Of a stretch of 34,110 bases of DNA, positions 1 to 7,263 are shown one piece after another. The notes beneath the pieces are model-generated. The model saw nothing but the letters and a program-made list of their open reading frames with translations, had not been told where the DNA came from and made no database searches. Where the stretch lies: the NCBI GenBank assembly GCA_035637315.1, contig DASPXK010000343.1, positions 1 to 34,110 on the forward strand, given 5' to 3'. The DNA comes from DASPXK01 sp035637315. Its GTDB lineage: Bacteria > Chloroflexota > UBA6077 > JACCZL01. Numbering within the stretch: the first letter of the stretch is position 1; every line of letters begins with the position of its first letter. The translations under genes and the position numbers were made by a program.

Positions 1-2
1 AA

Positions 3-740
3 GCCGAGATGCGGCACGTTCGCGGGAACGAGATCGCTATGATCTTTCAGGAACCGATGACGTCGCTGAACCCGGTGTTCACGATCGGCGACCAGATCGG
101 CGAAGCGATTCGACTCCACCAGAAGACCTCGCGCCGCCAAACCCGCGAGCGGGTGATCGAGATGCTCCGGTTAGTCGAGATGCCGGAGCCTAGCCGAAGG
201 CTCGACGAGTACCCGCACCAGCTCTCCGGCGGCATGCGCCAACGGGTGATGATCGCGATGGCCCTGTCGTGCGATCCGAAACTGCTGATCGCGGACGAGC
301 CGACAACCGCGCTCGACGTCACGATCCAGGCCCAGATCCTGGAGCTGATCAAGCGCTTGCGGCAAGAGCTGGGCATGGCCGTGATCCTGATCACCCACGA
401 CCTTGGCGTGGTAGCCGGCGTGGCCGACAAGATCAGCGTCATGTACGCGGGCCACATCGTCGAGGCGGCGCCCGCCGAGGAGCTGTTCTCCAACCCGCGG
501 ATGCCGTACACCTTGGGCCTGCTTCGATCGATCCCGCGCATCGACGAGCCCCGCAAGGAGAAGCTGATCCCCATCGAGGGTTTGCCTCCCGACCTGATCG
601 ACGCGCCGGCCGGCTGTCCGTTCGTGCCACGCTGCACGTACAAAGTCGACCGCTGCGTGGAGGAGAACCCAACCCTGGAACCAGTCCGACCCGGCCACAC
701 GATCGCCTGCTGGGTTGACGTTACCGGAGGAAAGGGCTGA
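3..740 (+). CDS. dppD: Peptide ABC transporter ATPase (DppD/OppD type), 5' partial
   Basis: This is one of two ATPases that would power a di/oligopeptide (or nickel/peptide-family) importer at the cytoplasmic membrane. The frame is open through the window's left edge, so the N-terminus with the Walker A loop is missing. The first in-frame ATG at 9 is internal, because the next residues are already the Q-loop (MIFQEPMTSLNP). The signature LSGGMRQR, Walker B LLIADEPTTALD and the H-loop ITHDLG follow in order. The tail is the oligopeptide/dipeptide C-terminal extension with four cysteines (GCPFVPRC, DRC, IAC), a pattern that binds an iron-sulfur cluster in some OppD proteins. Its TGA overlaps the next gene's ATG by one base, with GGAGG just upstream, so the pair is translationally coupled. 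The substrate cannot be told from the ATPase; permease and binding-protein genes must lie upstream. Confidence 0.93.
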   Translation, partial: AEMRHVRGNEIAMIFQEPMTSLNPVFTIGDQIGEAIRLHQKTSRRQTRERVIEMLRLVEMPEPSRRLDEYPHQLSGGMRQRVMIAMALSCDPKLLIADEPTTALDVTIQAQILELIKRLRQELGMAVILITHDLGVVAGVADKISVMYAGHIVEAAPAEELFSNPRMPYTLGLLRSIPRIDEPRKEKLIPIEGLPPDLIDAPAGCPFVPRCTYKVDRCVEENPTLEPVRPGHTIACWVDVTGGKG

Positions 741-1876
741 TGGCCACCGAAGCAACGGCGGACGCCGCCCGCAGCATGAGCGGAGGAGTCAACACCCTCC
801 TCAGCGTCGAGCACCTCAAGATGTATTTCCCGATCACCCAGGGAATTATCTTGCAGCGCCGAGTCGGCTGGGTGCACGCCGTCGACGACATCTCGTTTGG
901 CATCCAGCGCGGCGAGACGCTTGGCCTGGTGGGCGAGTCGGGCTGCGGCAAGTCCACGACCGGGCGGGCCATCCTGCAGCTCTACAAGCCGACAGACGGG
1001 AAGGTCATCTTCAACGAACGCAGCCTGACCCTGCTCAAGGGCGGCGAGATGCGCCGGATGCGGCGCGAGATGCAGATGATCTTCCAGGACCCCTACGCCT
1101 CGCTCAACCCCCGCATGACGGTGGGCAGCATCATCGGCGAGCCGCTCGAGATCCACAATCTGGCCAAGGGCAAGGCCAAGCAAGAGCGCGTCCAGGAGCT
1201 GCTGCGTATCGTCGGTCTCAACCCGTACTTCGCCAACCGCTACCCGCACGAGTTCAGCGGCGGCCAGCGCCAGCGCATCGGTATCGCCCGCGCCCTGGCC
1301 GTGGAGCCGAAGTTCATCGTCTGCGACGAGCCGATCAGCGCCCTCGACGTCTCGATCCAGGCCCAGATCATCAACCTGCTCGAAGAGCTCCAGGAGAAGC
1401 TCGGCCTGACCTATCTGTTCATCGCCCACGACCTAGCCGTGGTTCGCCACATCAGCGATCGCGTGGCGGTGATGTACGTCGGCAAGATCGTCGAGCTGAC
1501 GGACCGCACTTCGATCTTCGAGGACCCACTCCACCCTTACACGCGCGCCCTGCTGTCGGCGATCCCGGTTCCAGACCCGATCCTGGAGCGGAAGCGGACT
1601 CGCATCATTCTGGTCGGCGACGTCCCGAGCCCGGTCAACCCGCCGAGCGGATGTCGCTTCAACCCACGCTGCCCGTATGCCGAGGACAACTGCAAGGTTG
1701 ACGAGCCAGCGCTGACGGAGGTCAAGCCGGGCCACTGGGTCTCGTGCCACTACTGGGACGAGATCGAGCGCGGCTCCAAGCGGCTCACCGGCCAGGCCGA
1801 GATCGGCAAGACCGGCGAGTTGACCGCGACGCCTGAGGTCACCCTCGCGAGCGGCGGAAACGGCGCCAGGACGTAG
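740..1876 (+). CDS. dppF: Peptide ABC transporter ATPase (DppF/OppF type)
   Basis: This 378-residue protein is the second ATPase subunit of the importer. It is complete: Walker A GESGCGKST (residues 65-73), Q-loop at Gln116, signature SGGQRQR (from 173), Walker B IVCDEP (193-198) and H-loop His230. The C-terminal peptide-transporter extension carries four cysteines (GCRFNPRC, NCK, SCH), parallel to the partner ATPase. The start ATG at 740 overlaps the upstream stop (TGATG) and is served by GGAGG at 726-730. The last ~45 residues after the cysteine region are charged and low in complexity, longer than in many DppF proteins. A 46-bp palindrome follows 9 bp after the stop and probably ends the transcript. 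Family assignment is firm; substrate (dipeptide, oligopeptide or other) is inferred only from family. Confidence 0.94.
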   Translation: MATEATADAARSMSGGVNTLLSVEHLKMYFPITQGIILQRRVGWVHAVDDISFGIQRGETLGLVGESGCGKSTTGRAILQLYKPTDGKVIFNERSLTLLKGGEMRRMRREMQMIFQDPYASLNPRMTVGSIIGEPLEIHNLAKGKAKQERVQELLRIVGLNPYFANRYPHEFSGGQRQRIGIARALAVEPKFIVCDEPISALDVSIQAQIINLLEELQEKLGLTYLFIAHDLAVVRHISDRVAVMYVGKIVELTDRTSIFEDPLHPYTRALLSAIPVPDPILERKRTRIILVGDVPSPVNPPSGCRFNPRCPYAEDNCKVDEPALTEVKPGHWVSCHYWDEIERGSKRLTGQAEIGKTGELTATPEVTLASGGNGART

Positions 1877-1885
1877 TTCCAAAAA

Positions 1886-1931
1886 GTACCGCGACCGTGA
1901 GGGAGCGGCCGCTCGCTCACGCTCGCGGTAC
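1886..1931. terminator. 46-bp near-perfect palindrome between convergent genes
   Basis: Two 23-bp arms (1886-1908 and 1909-1931) abut with no spacer and match at 21 of 23 positions. They start and end with GTACC/GGTAC. A run of A (1881-1885) lies on one side and CGTTT on the other. It sits between dppF and the convergent HEAT gene, so it can act as a two-way terminator. The motif GTGAGCGAGCGG in the right arm looks like a dispersed palindromic repeat, but no second copy of this element is in the window. Confidence 0.7.
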
Positions 1932-1946
1932 CGTTTCAACTCTCGA

Positions 1947-2861
1947 CTACATTCCGAGCGGGTCGTCCTCGAAGTCTAACTCGACGAGGGCGGCCTCGGC
2001 TGCCTCGCGGATGACGGCCCGCTTGTCCTCCAGCGCGTAGATCAGCGCCTCGCGGGCTTTCTCGCCCCCGATCTGGCCAAGCGCGGCGATAGCCGCTAGG
2101 CGGACCTCGAGGACAGGATCGTCGATCATATCCACTACCAGGCTCACGGCCCCCCGGTCGGCCATCTCGCCAAATGCCCGCGCGGCTTCCTCACGCAGAG
2201 AGGGGTCCTTGCTTCTAGCCTCGCCACCCAGCGCGTCGAGCCACATCTCGTCGGCGGCTCGGCCCATCGCGCGGACCGCGCTCTGGTGCAGCTCCGGGTC
2301 ATCCAGCTGGCGACGGATAACGGCCGCGACCCGCTCGTTGCCCAGGTAGCCGACTGAGGCCAGCGCCGCCCGGCGCGGGCCAATCGCCTCGCCGGGGCAG
2401 TCGACCACGGCCAGCAGGGTCCGCTCGATCATCTCGACGCGCTCGCCTGGCAGCTCGCCGAGCTCGGCTTTCAAAGCGAACGGCGCCAACTGCCGGGCGG
2501 CAGCCTCGCGAACGTTGGCGTCCGGATCCCCGCTGGCCATCACAAGCAGCTTGCCGAGCAGCCAGTCGCTCTCATCCTCGAGGATGGAGTCGAGCGCCTG
2601 GCGGCGAACCTCCGCGTCGAGGTCGTCCAGCGCGATGTGGTAGATGGCATTGAAGTCGCACCGCAGGTTCTCGCGTTCACATGAGTGAAGCTGAGCGAGC
2701 AGGCGACGACGGTCGATCGTCGAAAGGCCGTCCCAAACGGGGCGGAACACGCCGAGCTCGGTCGGCCCGAGATTCGACAACGCGCTCAGGTCGTCGGCCG
2801 CGAGCGTCTGGCCGCTGCCAAGCGACTTGAGCATCCGATCGAGAAGCTCGTCTGTGATCAT
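1947..2861 (-). CDS. HEAT-repeat protein
   Basis: This 304-residue protein is built from about six or seven helical repeats with the HEAT/PBS-lyase pattern. Typical units are DPDANVREAAARQLAPFA, DPSLREEAARAFGEMA, DPVLEVRLAAIAALGQIG and DKRAVIREAAEAALVEL. Such solenoids bind proteins; no catalytic residues are visible, there is no signal peptide or membrane segment, and the specific role is unknown. The frame is open further upstream to 3431, but that part is the shadow of proS. The ATG at 2859-2861 with AAGG just before it is the sensible start and lies only 10 bp after the proS stop, so the gene is probably co-transcribed with proS. The N-terminal ~70 residues look like a separate helical domain. 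Function not assigned. Confidence 0.85.
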   Translation of the reverse strand: MITDELLDRMLKSLGSGQTLAADDLSALSNLGPTELGVFRPVWDGLSTIDRRRLLAQLHSCERENLRCDFNAIYHIALDDLDAEVRRQALDSILEDESDWLLGKLLVMASGDPDANVREAAARQLAPFALKAELGELPGERVEMIERTLLAVVDCPGEAIGPRRAALASVGYLGNERVAAVIRRQLDDPELHQSAVRAMGRAADEMWLDALGGEARSKDPSLREEAARAFGEMADRGAVSLVVDMIDDPVLEVRLAAIAALGQIGGEKAREALIYALEDKRAVIREAAEAALVELDFEDDPLGM

Positions 2862-2871
2862 CCTTATCGCT

Positions 2872-4338
2872 CTAGTACGCGCGCGCGAAGAGGGCTCGCG
2901 ACTCGCTCCGGCGCCCGTCGACGATGCACGCTCCCCGCTTCCCTTTCGGCTCCAGGGGCAGGCAGCGGATGGTGGCGCCGGTGCGGTCCTTGATTGTGGC
3001 CTCGCAGGCATCCGAGCCACACCAGTGGGCCCAGATGAAGCCTCTCGAGCTGTCCACGACTGCCGCGAATGCTTCGAGTGAGTCGGCCGAGCGGGTCTGA
3101 GCGTCTCGCAGCCGCGCAGCCCTGTCGAAAAGGTTGGCCTGGATCGCGTCAAGCGTCTCACCCAAGTCCTGGGCAATCTGCCCCCAACCGACCGAGCGCT
3201 TCTCGGGTCGGCCCGGGTTTGGATCGTCTCGGCGCACCAGTACCACCTGCTCCTGGGCCACGTCACGGGGCCCCAGCTCGAGGCGGATCGGCACTCCACG
3301 CAAGGTCCACTCATTGTGCTTCCAGCCGATCTGCTTCTCTTCAGACGAGTCCACCTCGACGCGGTAGTTCGCCGCCGCCAGCTCACGCTGCAGGCGAACA
3401 GTCGCGTCACGAATGGCGGCCCGGTCGGCATCCTTGCGGCCCCAGATTGGGAGGATCACGACCTGAATCGGAGCCACGCGCGGCGGCAAGATCAGTCCGC
3501 CGTCGTCACCGTGGACCATGATGACCGCGCCGACCGTTCGCGTGCTCAGCCCCCAGCTTGTCGTCCACGCGTACCGCCGCTCCCCGTCCATGTCCTGGAA
3601 GCTGATGTCGAACGCTCTTGCGAAGTTCTGGCCAAGGTTGTGCGACGTGCCGCACTGGAGCGCGCGGCCGTCGGGCATCAGGCCCTCGATGGCGTAAGTA
3701 GCGTCCGCGCCGGGGAACTTCTCGGACTCCGACTTACGTCCCGAGACAACGGGGATCGCCAGGTCTGTCTCGACGAAGTCGCGATAGACCTCCAGCATCC
3801 GCATCGTCTCTTCTTGCGCCTCTTCGGTCGTGCGGTGAGCGGTGTGTCCCTCCTGCCAGAGGAACTCGGTAGTCCGCAAAAAAGGGATCGTGCGTTTCTC
3901 CCAGCGGACGACGTTGCACCACTGGTTGACGAGGATCGGCAGGTCTCGCCAGGACTGGACCCACTTGCCGTACATCGTGCCAATGATCGCCTCCGAGGTC
4001 GGACGGATAGCGAGTCGCTCTTCGAGCTTCTCACCGCCCGCCTCCGTCACCCACGCCACCTGGGGCGAGAAGCCCTCGACGTGCTCGGCCTCGCGCAGCA
4101 AGAGGCTCTCCGGCACGAAGATCGGGAAGTAAGCGTTTCGATGTCCGGTCGCCTTGAACCTCGCATCGAGGCTGGCCTGCATTTTCTCCCAGAGCGCGAA
4201 CCCGTATGGCCGAATGACCATGCAGCCACGGACCGGCGAATAGTCAGCCAACTCCGCCTTGCCGATCACCGCGGTGTACCAGCCCTCCTCGGTTCGGGCC
4301 GGTAGCTCCTCGACGAACTCCTTCTGCCGAGCGACCAT
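2872..4338 (-). CDS. proS: Prolyl-tRNA synthetase (archaeal/eukaryote-like type)
   Basis: Charges tRNA-Pro with proline in the cytosol. The 488-residue length fits the shorter class that lacks the bacterial editing insertion. Class II motif 2 is visible as RTTEFLWQEGHTAH and motif 3 as the TSWGLSTR region followed by a GDDGGLILPPRVAP segment, which leads into the anticodon-binding domain (VVILPIWG). The C-terminal region has WCGSDACE followed by IRC, the cysteine set that binds zinc in this type, and the protein ends in a tyrosine as family members do. The frame stays open to 4473, but the ATG at 4336-4338 preceded by AGGGAG gives the family's usual N-terminus (KEFVEELPARTEEGWYTAVI). The HEAT gene follows 10 bp downstream. 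Presence of this type rather than the long bacterial ProRS is common in Chloroflexota and Thermus-like bacteria. Confidence 0.97.
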   Translation of the reverse strand: MVARQKEFVEELPARTEEGWYTAVIGKAELADYSPVRGCMVIRPYGFALWEKMQASLDARFKATGHRNAYFPIFVPESLLLREAEHVEGFSPQVAWVTEAGGEKLEERLAIRPTSEAIIGTMYGKWVQSWRDLPILVNQWCNVVRWEKRTIPFLRTTEFLWQEGHTAHRTTEEAQEETMRMLEVYRDFVETDLAIPVVSGRKSESEKFPGADATYAIEGLMPDGRALQCGTSHNLGQNFARAFDISFQDMDGERRYAWTTSWGLSTRTVGAVIMVHGDDGGLILPPRVAPIQVVILPIWGRKDADRAAIRDATVRLQRELAAANYRVEVDSSEEKQIGWKHNEWTLRGVPIRLELGPRDVAQEQVVLVRRDDPNPGRPEKRSVGWGQIAQDLGETLDAIQANLFDRAARLRDAQTRSADSLEAFAAVVDSSRGFIWAHWCGSDACEATIKDRTGATIRCLPLEPKGKRGACIVDGRRSESRALFARAY

Positions 4339-4443
4339 TCGCTCCCTCTGAGCCCTGCTAGCAAACGGCCCCTCCCAAACGAGAAGGGCGCATTCCGAGC
4401 ATTGCGACCGGCGCGCAATTTGCAGGCGCCGCGTCAGCCAAGA

Positions 4444-4449
4444 ATTGTA
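4444..4449 (-). promoter_or_regulatory. Candidate -10 box for proS
   Basis: On the minus strand the hexamer TACAAT lies about 105 bp before the proS ATG, giving a leader of about 100 nt from roughly 4437. The leader can form a GGCGC/GCGCC hairpin and an eight-pair hairpin (CCCTTCTC with GGGAGGGG, including G-U pairs). I looked for a T-box signature and did not find one. No clear -35 box is seen. Confidence 0.35.
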
Positions 4450-4487
4450 TCGACCCCCCTTGGGGTATAGCAACCGAACCAGGTCGC

Positions 4488-4496
4488 TGGTATACT
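4488..4496 (+). promoter_or_regulatory. Extended -10 promoter for alr
   Basis: TGGTATACT is an extended -10 element (TGnTATACT) on plus, predicting a start near 4503 and a leader of about 160 nt that contains the dispersed palindromic repeat at 4510-4563. No -35 box is needed for such promoters and none is clear. Confidence 0.5.
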
Positions 4497-4509
4497 GCCG
4501 CCCGCCTAC

Positions 4510-4563
4510 TCCCCCTCTCCCTTGGGAGAGAACAAGTGCGCTTCGCGGGGTCGGGGTGAGGGC
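4510..4563. repeat. Dispersed palindromic repeat, CCCTCTCCC family, copy 1
   Basis: Contains CCCTCTCCC-TTGGGAGAG as a hairpin, then a block CGCTTCGCGGGGTCGGGG and GTGAGGG. The same order of blocks, including the AACAAGT-CGCTTCGCGGGGTCG segment, recurs at 27262-27316, and shorter relatives lie at 10167, 15326, 22253, 27225 and 28878. It sits in the leader of alr, between the divergent proS and alr genes. The remaining gap to 4664 shows only degenerate GGGTGAGGGAGC-like sequence and the AAGGA ribosome site. Confidence 0.75.
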
Positions 4564-4664
4564 AGCTGGGAACGGGTCGGGTGAGGGAGCGCAGCGGCCC
4601 AGGAGCGAGCCCCCGCCCGGCGATGAAGGACAGGGTCAGCTGAGCGCAGCGAACAAGGACCAAC

Positions 4665-5909
4665 GTGGACAGCGACCAACATAGCGGATATCAGGCCGTC
4701 CGATCCGGACAGCGGCCCTGCTGGCTCGAGGTGGACCTGGATGCCGTAGCAGCCAACGTCCGTGCCCTGCGCCAACTGGTCGGCCCCACGACCCAGTTGT
4801 GCGCCGTGGTCAAGGCCGAGGCGTACGGTCTTGGGGGCCCGGCGATATCCCGAGCGGCTCTGGAGGCAGGCGCGGATCGGTTAGCCGTCGCCCGCGTCGA
4901 GGAGGGCGTCGCCTTGCGGCGGGCCGGCCTGACCGCGCCGATCCTGCTCGCGGCGGGGTTCGTACAGTCCGAATCCGAGGAGATCGTCCGCCACCGCCTT
5001 ACGCCCACCATCGTGCAGGTCGAGGACGCGCTGGCAGTGGGTCGAGCAGCCGGGCGGGCCGGCGAGGTAGTTTCCGTCCATGTGAAGATGGACAGCGGCC
5101 TGACCAGGTTTGGCGCTTCGCCGACCGAGGCGCTCAATCTGGCCCGCCTGGTGGAGAACCTGCCCACTTTGCATTTGGAAGGCGTATATACGCACTTCGC
5201 GACAGCTGACGAGCCTGATCCGACGTTCAGGCGCCAGCAGCTCGCGCGGTTCCGAGCGGCGCTCGATGCGCTCGGGTCCGAGGGCATCAGGCCGCCGCTG
5301 GTCCACGCCGCCAACAGCGCCGCCGCGCTCGCTGAGCCCTCGGCGCGCCTGGACATGGTCCGAGTGGGCATCACACTGTCGGGCCACTATCCTTCGGCCT
5401 CGGTCCCGCGAGCCGTGGAGTTGAAGCCCGCCGCCGCGCTTCGAGCGACCGTTCTGCGTCTGTACAACCTGTCGCCTGGCAGCTCGATCGGCTACGGACG
5501 CACCTTCTTCGCCGAGCGGCCGATGCGGGTCGCGCTGGTGCCGGCCGGTTACGCCGATGGCGTGCCGCGGGCCCATTCCAACCTCGCGAGCGCGCTCCTG
5601 AGGGGAGCCCGCGCGCCGATCGTCGGGCGCGTGTCGATGGACCAGTGTGTGGTCGACGTAACGAGGATGGGGCGCGTCGAGCTGGGCGACGAGGTGACTC
5701 TCTTCGGCGAGTCCGAGGGCGAACCGATCGGGCTCGACGAGTTCGCCGCCTGGTCGGATACGATCGTCCACGAAGCGCTATGTCGGGTCGGGCCGCGGGT
5801 GCCGCGCCTGTACCGTCAGCAGGGCCGCGAGTGGTGGTGGCCCGGCGAGCGGGTGCCCGAGCGGCTCGAGAGCGGGGCAGCCTTCGAGCGATGGCCATCG
5901 CCGAGCTGA
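4665..5909 (+). CDS. alr: Alanine racemase
   Basis: Interconverts L- and D-alanine with pyridoxal phosphate, supplying D-Ala for peptidoglycan. The 414-residue protein shows the N-terminal PLP barrel with Lys50 (VVKAEAYGLG) as the cofactor-binding lysine, the HAANSAA segment, Tyr277 of SIGYGRTF as the second catalytic base, VPAGYADGVPR and the C-terminal GRVSMDQCVVDVT motif. The start is a GTG at 4665 with AAGGA a few bases upstream; no ATG fits. Two normally strong positions differ: KANAYGHG is KAEAYGLG, and the usual tyrosine in the ALYG segment is serine (TLSGHYPS). The catalytic lysine and tyrosine are kept, so activity is expected. About 30 residues beyond the usual end are proline and charge rich. 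The gene overlaps the next by 19 bp. Confidence 0.93.
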   Translation: MDSDQHSGYQAVRSGQRPCWLEVDLDAVAANVRALRQLVGPTTQLCAVVKAEAYGLGGPAISRAALEAGADRLAVARVEEGVALRRAGLTAPILLAAGFVQSESEEIVRHRLTPTIVQVEDALAVGRAAGRAGEVVSVHVKMDSGLTRFGASPTEALNLARLVENLPTLHLEGVYTHFATADEPDPTFRRQQLARFRAALDALGSEGIRPPLVHAANSAAALAEPSARLDMVRVGITLSGHYPSASVPRAVELKPAAALRATVLRLYNLSPGSSIGYGRTFFAERPMRVALVPAGYADGVPRAHSNLASALLRGARAPIVGRVSMDQCVVDVTRMGRVELGDEVTLFGESEGEPIGLDEFAAWSDTIVHEALCRVGPRVPRLYRQQGREWWWPGERVPERLESGAAFERWPSPS

Positions 5910-7210
5910 TCGACAAGAAGCGTCGAGGCGGCCGCCTAACGCGGCCCGAGCTCGAAGAGCTCATTCACGGCCACCTCCGGGGCGACATACCCGACTACCA
6001 GATAGCGGCGTGGCTGATGGCGGTCTGTTGGCGCGGGATGGAGCCGGACGAGCTGGCCGATCTGACGATGATCATGTCCGAGTCCGGTCGGCAGCTCGAC
6101 CTCTCGCCAGTCGGCAGGACGGTGGTCGACAAGCACAGCACCGGCGGAGTGGGCGACAAGACCTCGCTGGTAGCCGTCCCGCTTGTGGCGGCGTGCGGCG
6201 TACCGGTCGGCAAGATGTCGGGACGTGGACTTGGGTTCAGCGGCGGCACGCTCGACAAGCTGGAGGCGCTGGATGGCTTTCGGGTCGATCTATCGGCCGA
6301 CCAGTTTCTCGAGCAGCTGCGGGGTGTGGGTGCGGTCATCGCCGGCCAGTCGCCGGACCTGGCGCCGGCTGACGGCAAACTGTACGCGCTGCGCGACGTG
6401 ACCGCCACGGTCGCCAGCATCCCGCTCATTGCCAGCAGCGTGATGAGCAAAAAGCTGGCCGGCGGCGCGCCGGTCATCGTCCTGGATGTCAAGTGCGGTC
6501 GCGGGGCGTTCATGCCCACCGAGGCCGACGCATGCGACCTGGCGGAGACGATGATCCAGATCGGACGGTCGGCGAACCGGTCCGTAACGGCGTTCGTGAC
6601 CGACATGGACCAGCCACTGGGCACGATGGTGGGTAACGCGCTGGAGGTCCAGGAGGCGACCAGAGCGCTGTCGGGTGCCGACGCCGACGATCGCCTGGCG
6701 GACCTGGCAATCGAGATTGCGGCCGAGATGCTAGTCTTGGCTGCCGCCACACCAGACCGTTCGAGCGCTCGCGAGCGCGTCCTGGCCGCGCTGCGCGACG
6801 GCTCCGCATTCCGAAAGCTCGTCGAGCTGGTGGTCGCTCAGGGCGGCGACCCGACGCCTCTTGACCGCCCCGACCTGCTCGACACAGCCTCGATCAAGCA
6901 GCCCGTCACGGCGGGTCGTAGCGGCTACGTCGCGGCCCTCGACGCGCTGTGCGTCGCTCGAGCGGCCAACCGTCTCGGCGCGGGCCGCGAACGCAAGGGC
7001 GATCCGATCGACCACGCCGTTGGCGTGCAAATCCTCACGCCCGTCGGCTCAGCCGTCACCGCCGGCGAGACAGTCGCCATCATTCACGCCAACAACTCCG
7101 AGCGCCTGGCTGCCTCCCAGCCGCTGGTCGAAGCGGCCTTCACCGTCGCCGACGAGCCACCCCAGCCTCGGCCGGTCATCCACCACCGCCTGTCGACCCA
7201 GGAAACGTAG
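5891..7210 (+). CDS. pdp: Pyrimidine-nucleoside phosphorylase
   Basis: Splits thymidine, uridine and deoxyuridine with phosphate to free base and (deoxy)ribose-1-phosphate, in nucleoside salvage. The 439 residues match the usual 430-440. The phosphate-binding KHSTGGVGDKTS segment (about residue 80) and the family signature SGRGLGFSGGTLDKLE are intact, and the C-terminal domain GRSGYVAALD with the HANN segment follows. The frame is open to 5645, but that would bury the gene inside alr; the ATG at 5891 gives the standard N-terminus (AELIDKKRRGGRLTRPELEELI). It overlaps alr by 19 bp, so the two are likely co-translated although functionally unrelated. Thymidine phosphorylase (DeoA) is the close alternative. 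Its TAG stop forms the edge of a palindromic repeat. Confidence 0.94.
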   Translation: MAIAELIDKKRRGGRLTRPELEELIHGHLRGDIPDYQIAAWLMAVCWRGMEPDELADLTMIMSESGRQLDLSPVGRTVVDKHSTGGVGDKTSLVAVPLVAACGVPVGKMSGRGLGFSGGTLDKLEALDGFRVDLSADQFLEQLRGVGAVIAGQSPDLAPADGKLYALRDVTATVASIPLIASSVMSKKLAGGAPVIVLDVKCGRGAFMPTEADACDLAETMIQIGRSANRSVTAFVTDMDQPLGTMVGNALEVQEATRALSGADADDRLADLAIEIAAEMLVLAAATPDRSSARERVLAALRDGSAFRKLVELVVAQGGDPTPLDRPDLLDTASIKQPVTAGRSGYVAALDALCVARAANRLGAGRERKGDPIDHAVGVQILTPVGSAVTAGETVAIIHANNSERLAASQPLVEAAFTVADEPPQPRPVIHHRLSTQET

Positions 7211-7263
7211 CGCGGGGGCTTGTCCCCCGCTTCAGACGGCGGGGGACGAGCCCCTCGCGCTAC
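7207..7263. repeat. Palindromic element, GTAGCGCGGGGGCT family, copy 1
   Basis: Inverted arms of 24 and 25 bp (7207-7230 and 7239-7263) surround an 8-bp loop, and each arm is itself a small GGGGG/CCCCC hairpin. The left arm is identical over 24 bp to that of the copy at 17527-17582. The element fills the whole gap: pdp's TAG (7208-7210) lies in the left arm and dinG's TAG (7263-7265, minus) starts at the last base of the right arm. It probably also serves as a two-way terminator. Confidence 0.85.

Noticed and set aside
47..1429. 460-codon open frame on minus opposite the two ABC ATPases
   Set aside because: It is antisense to two clear ATPase genes and its translation has no family features; long antisense frames are common in GC-rich genes.
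2862..3431. Extended N-terminus of the HEAT-repeat protein
   Set aside because: It is shadow translation of proS; the ATG at 2861 has a ribosome site and follows the proS stop.
4339..4440. T-box riboswitch in the proS leader
   Set aside because: Hairpins exist, but no T-box consensus and no specifier-loop features could be found.
4339..4473. N-terminal extension of ProRS to 4473
   Set aside because: The extra 45 residues match nothing in the family, and the ATG at 4338 has a good ribosome site.
5645..5890. Extended N-terminus of the nucleoside phosphorylase
   Set aside because: It would lie inside alr out of frame; the ATG at 5891 gives the standard protein.
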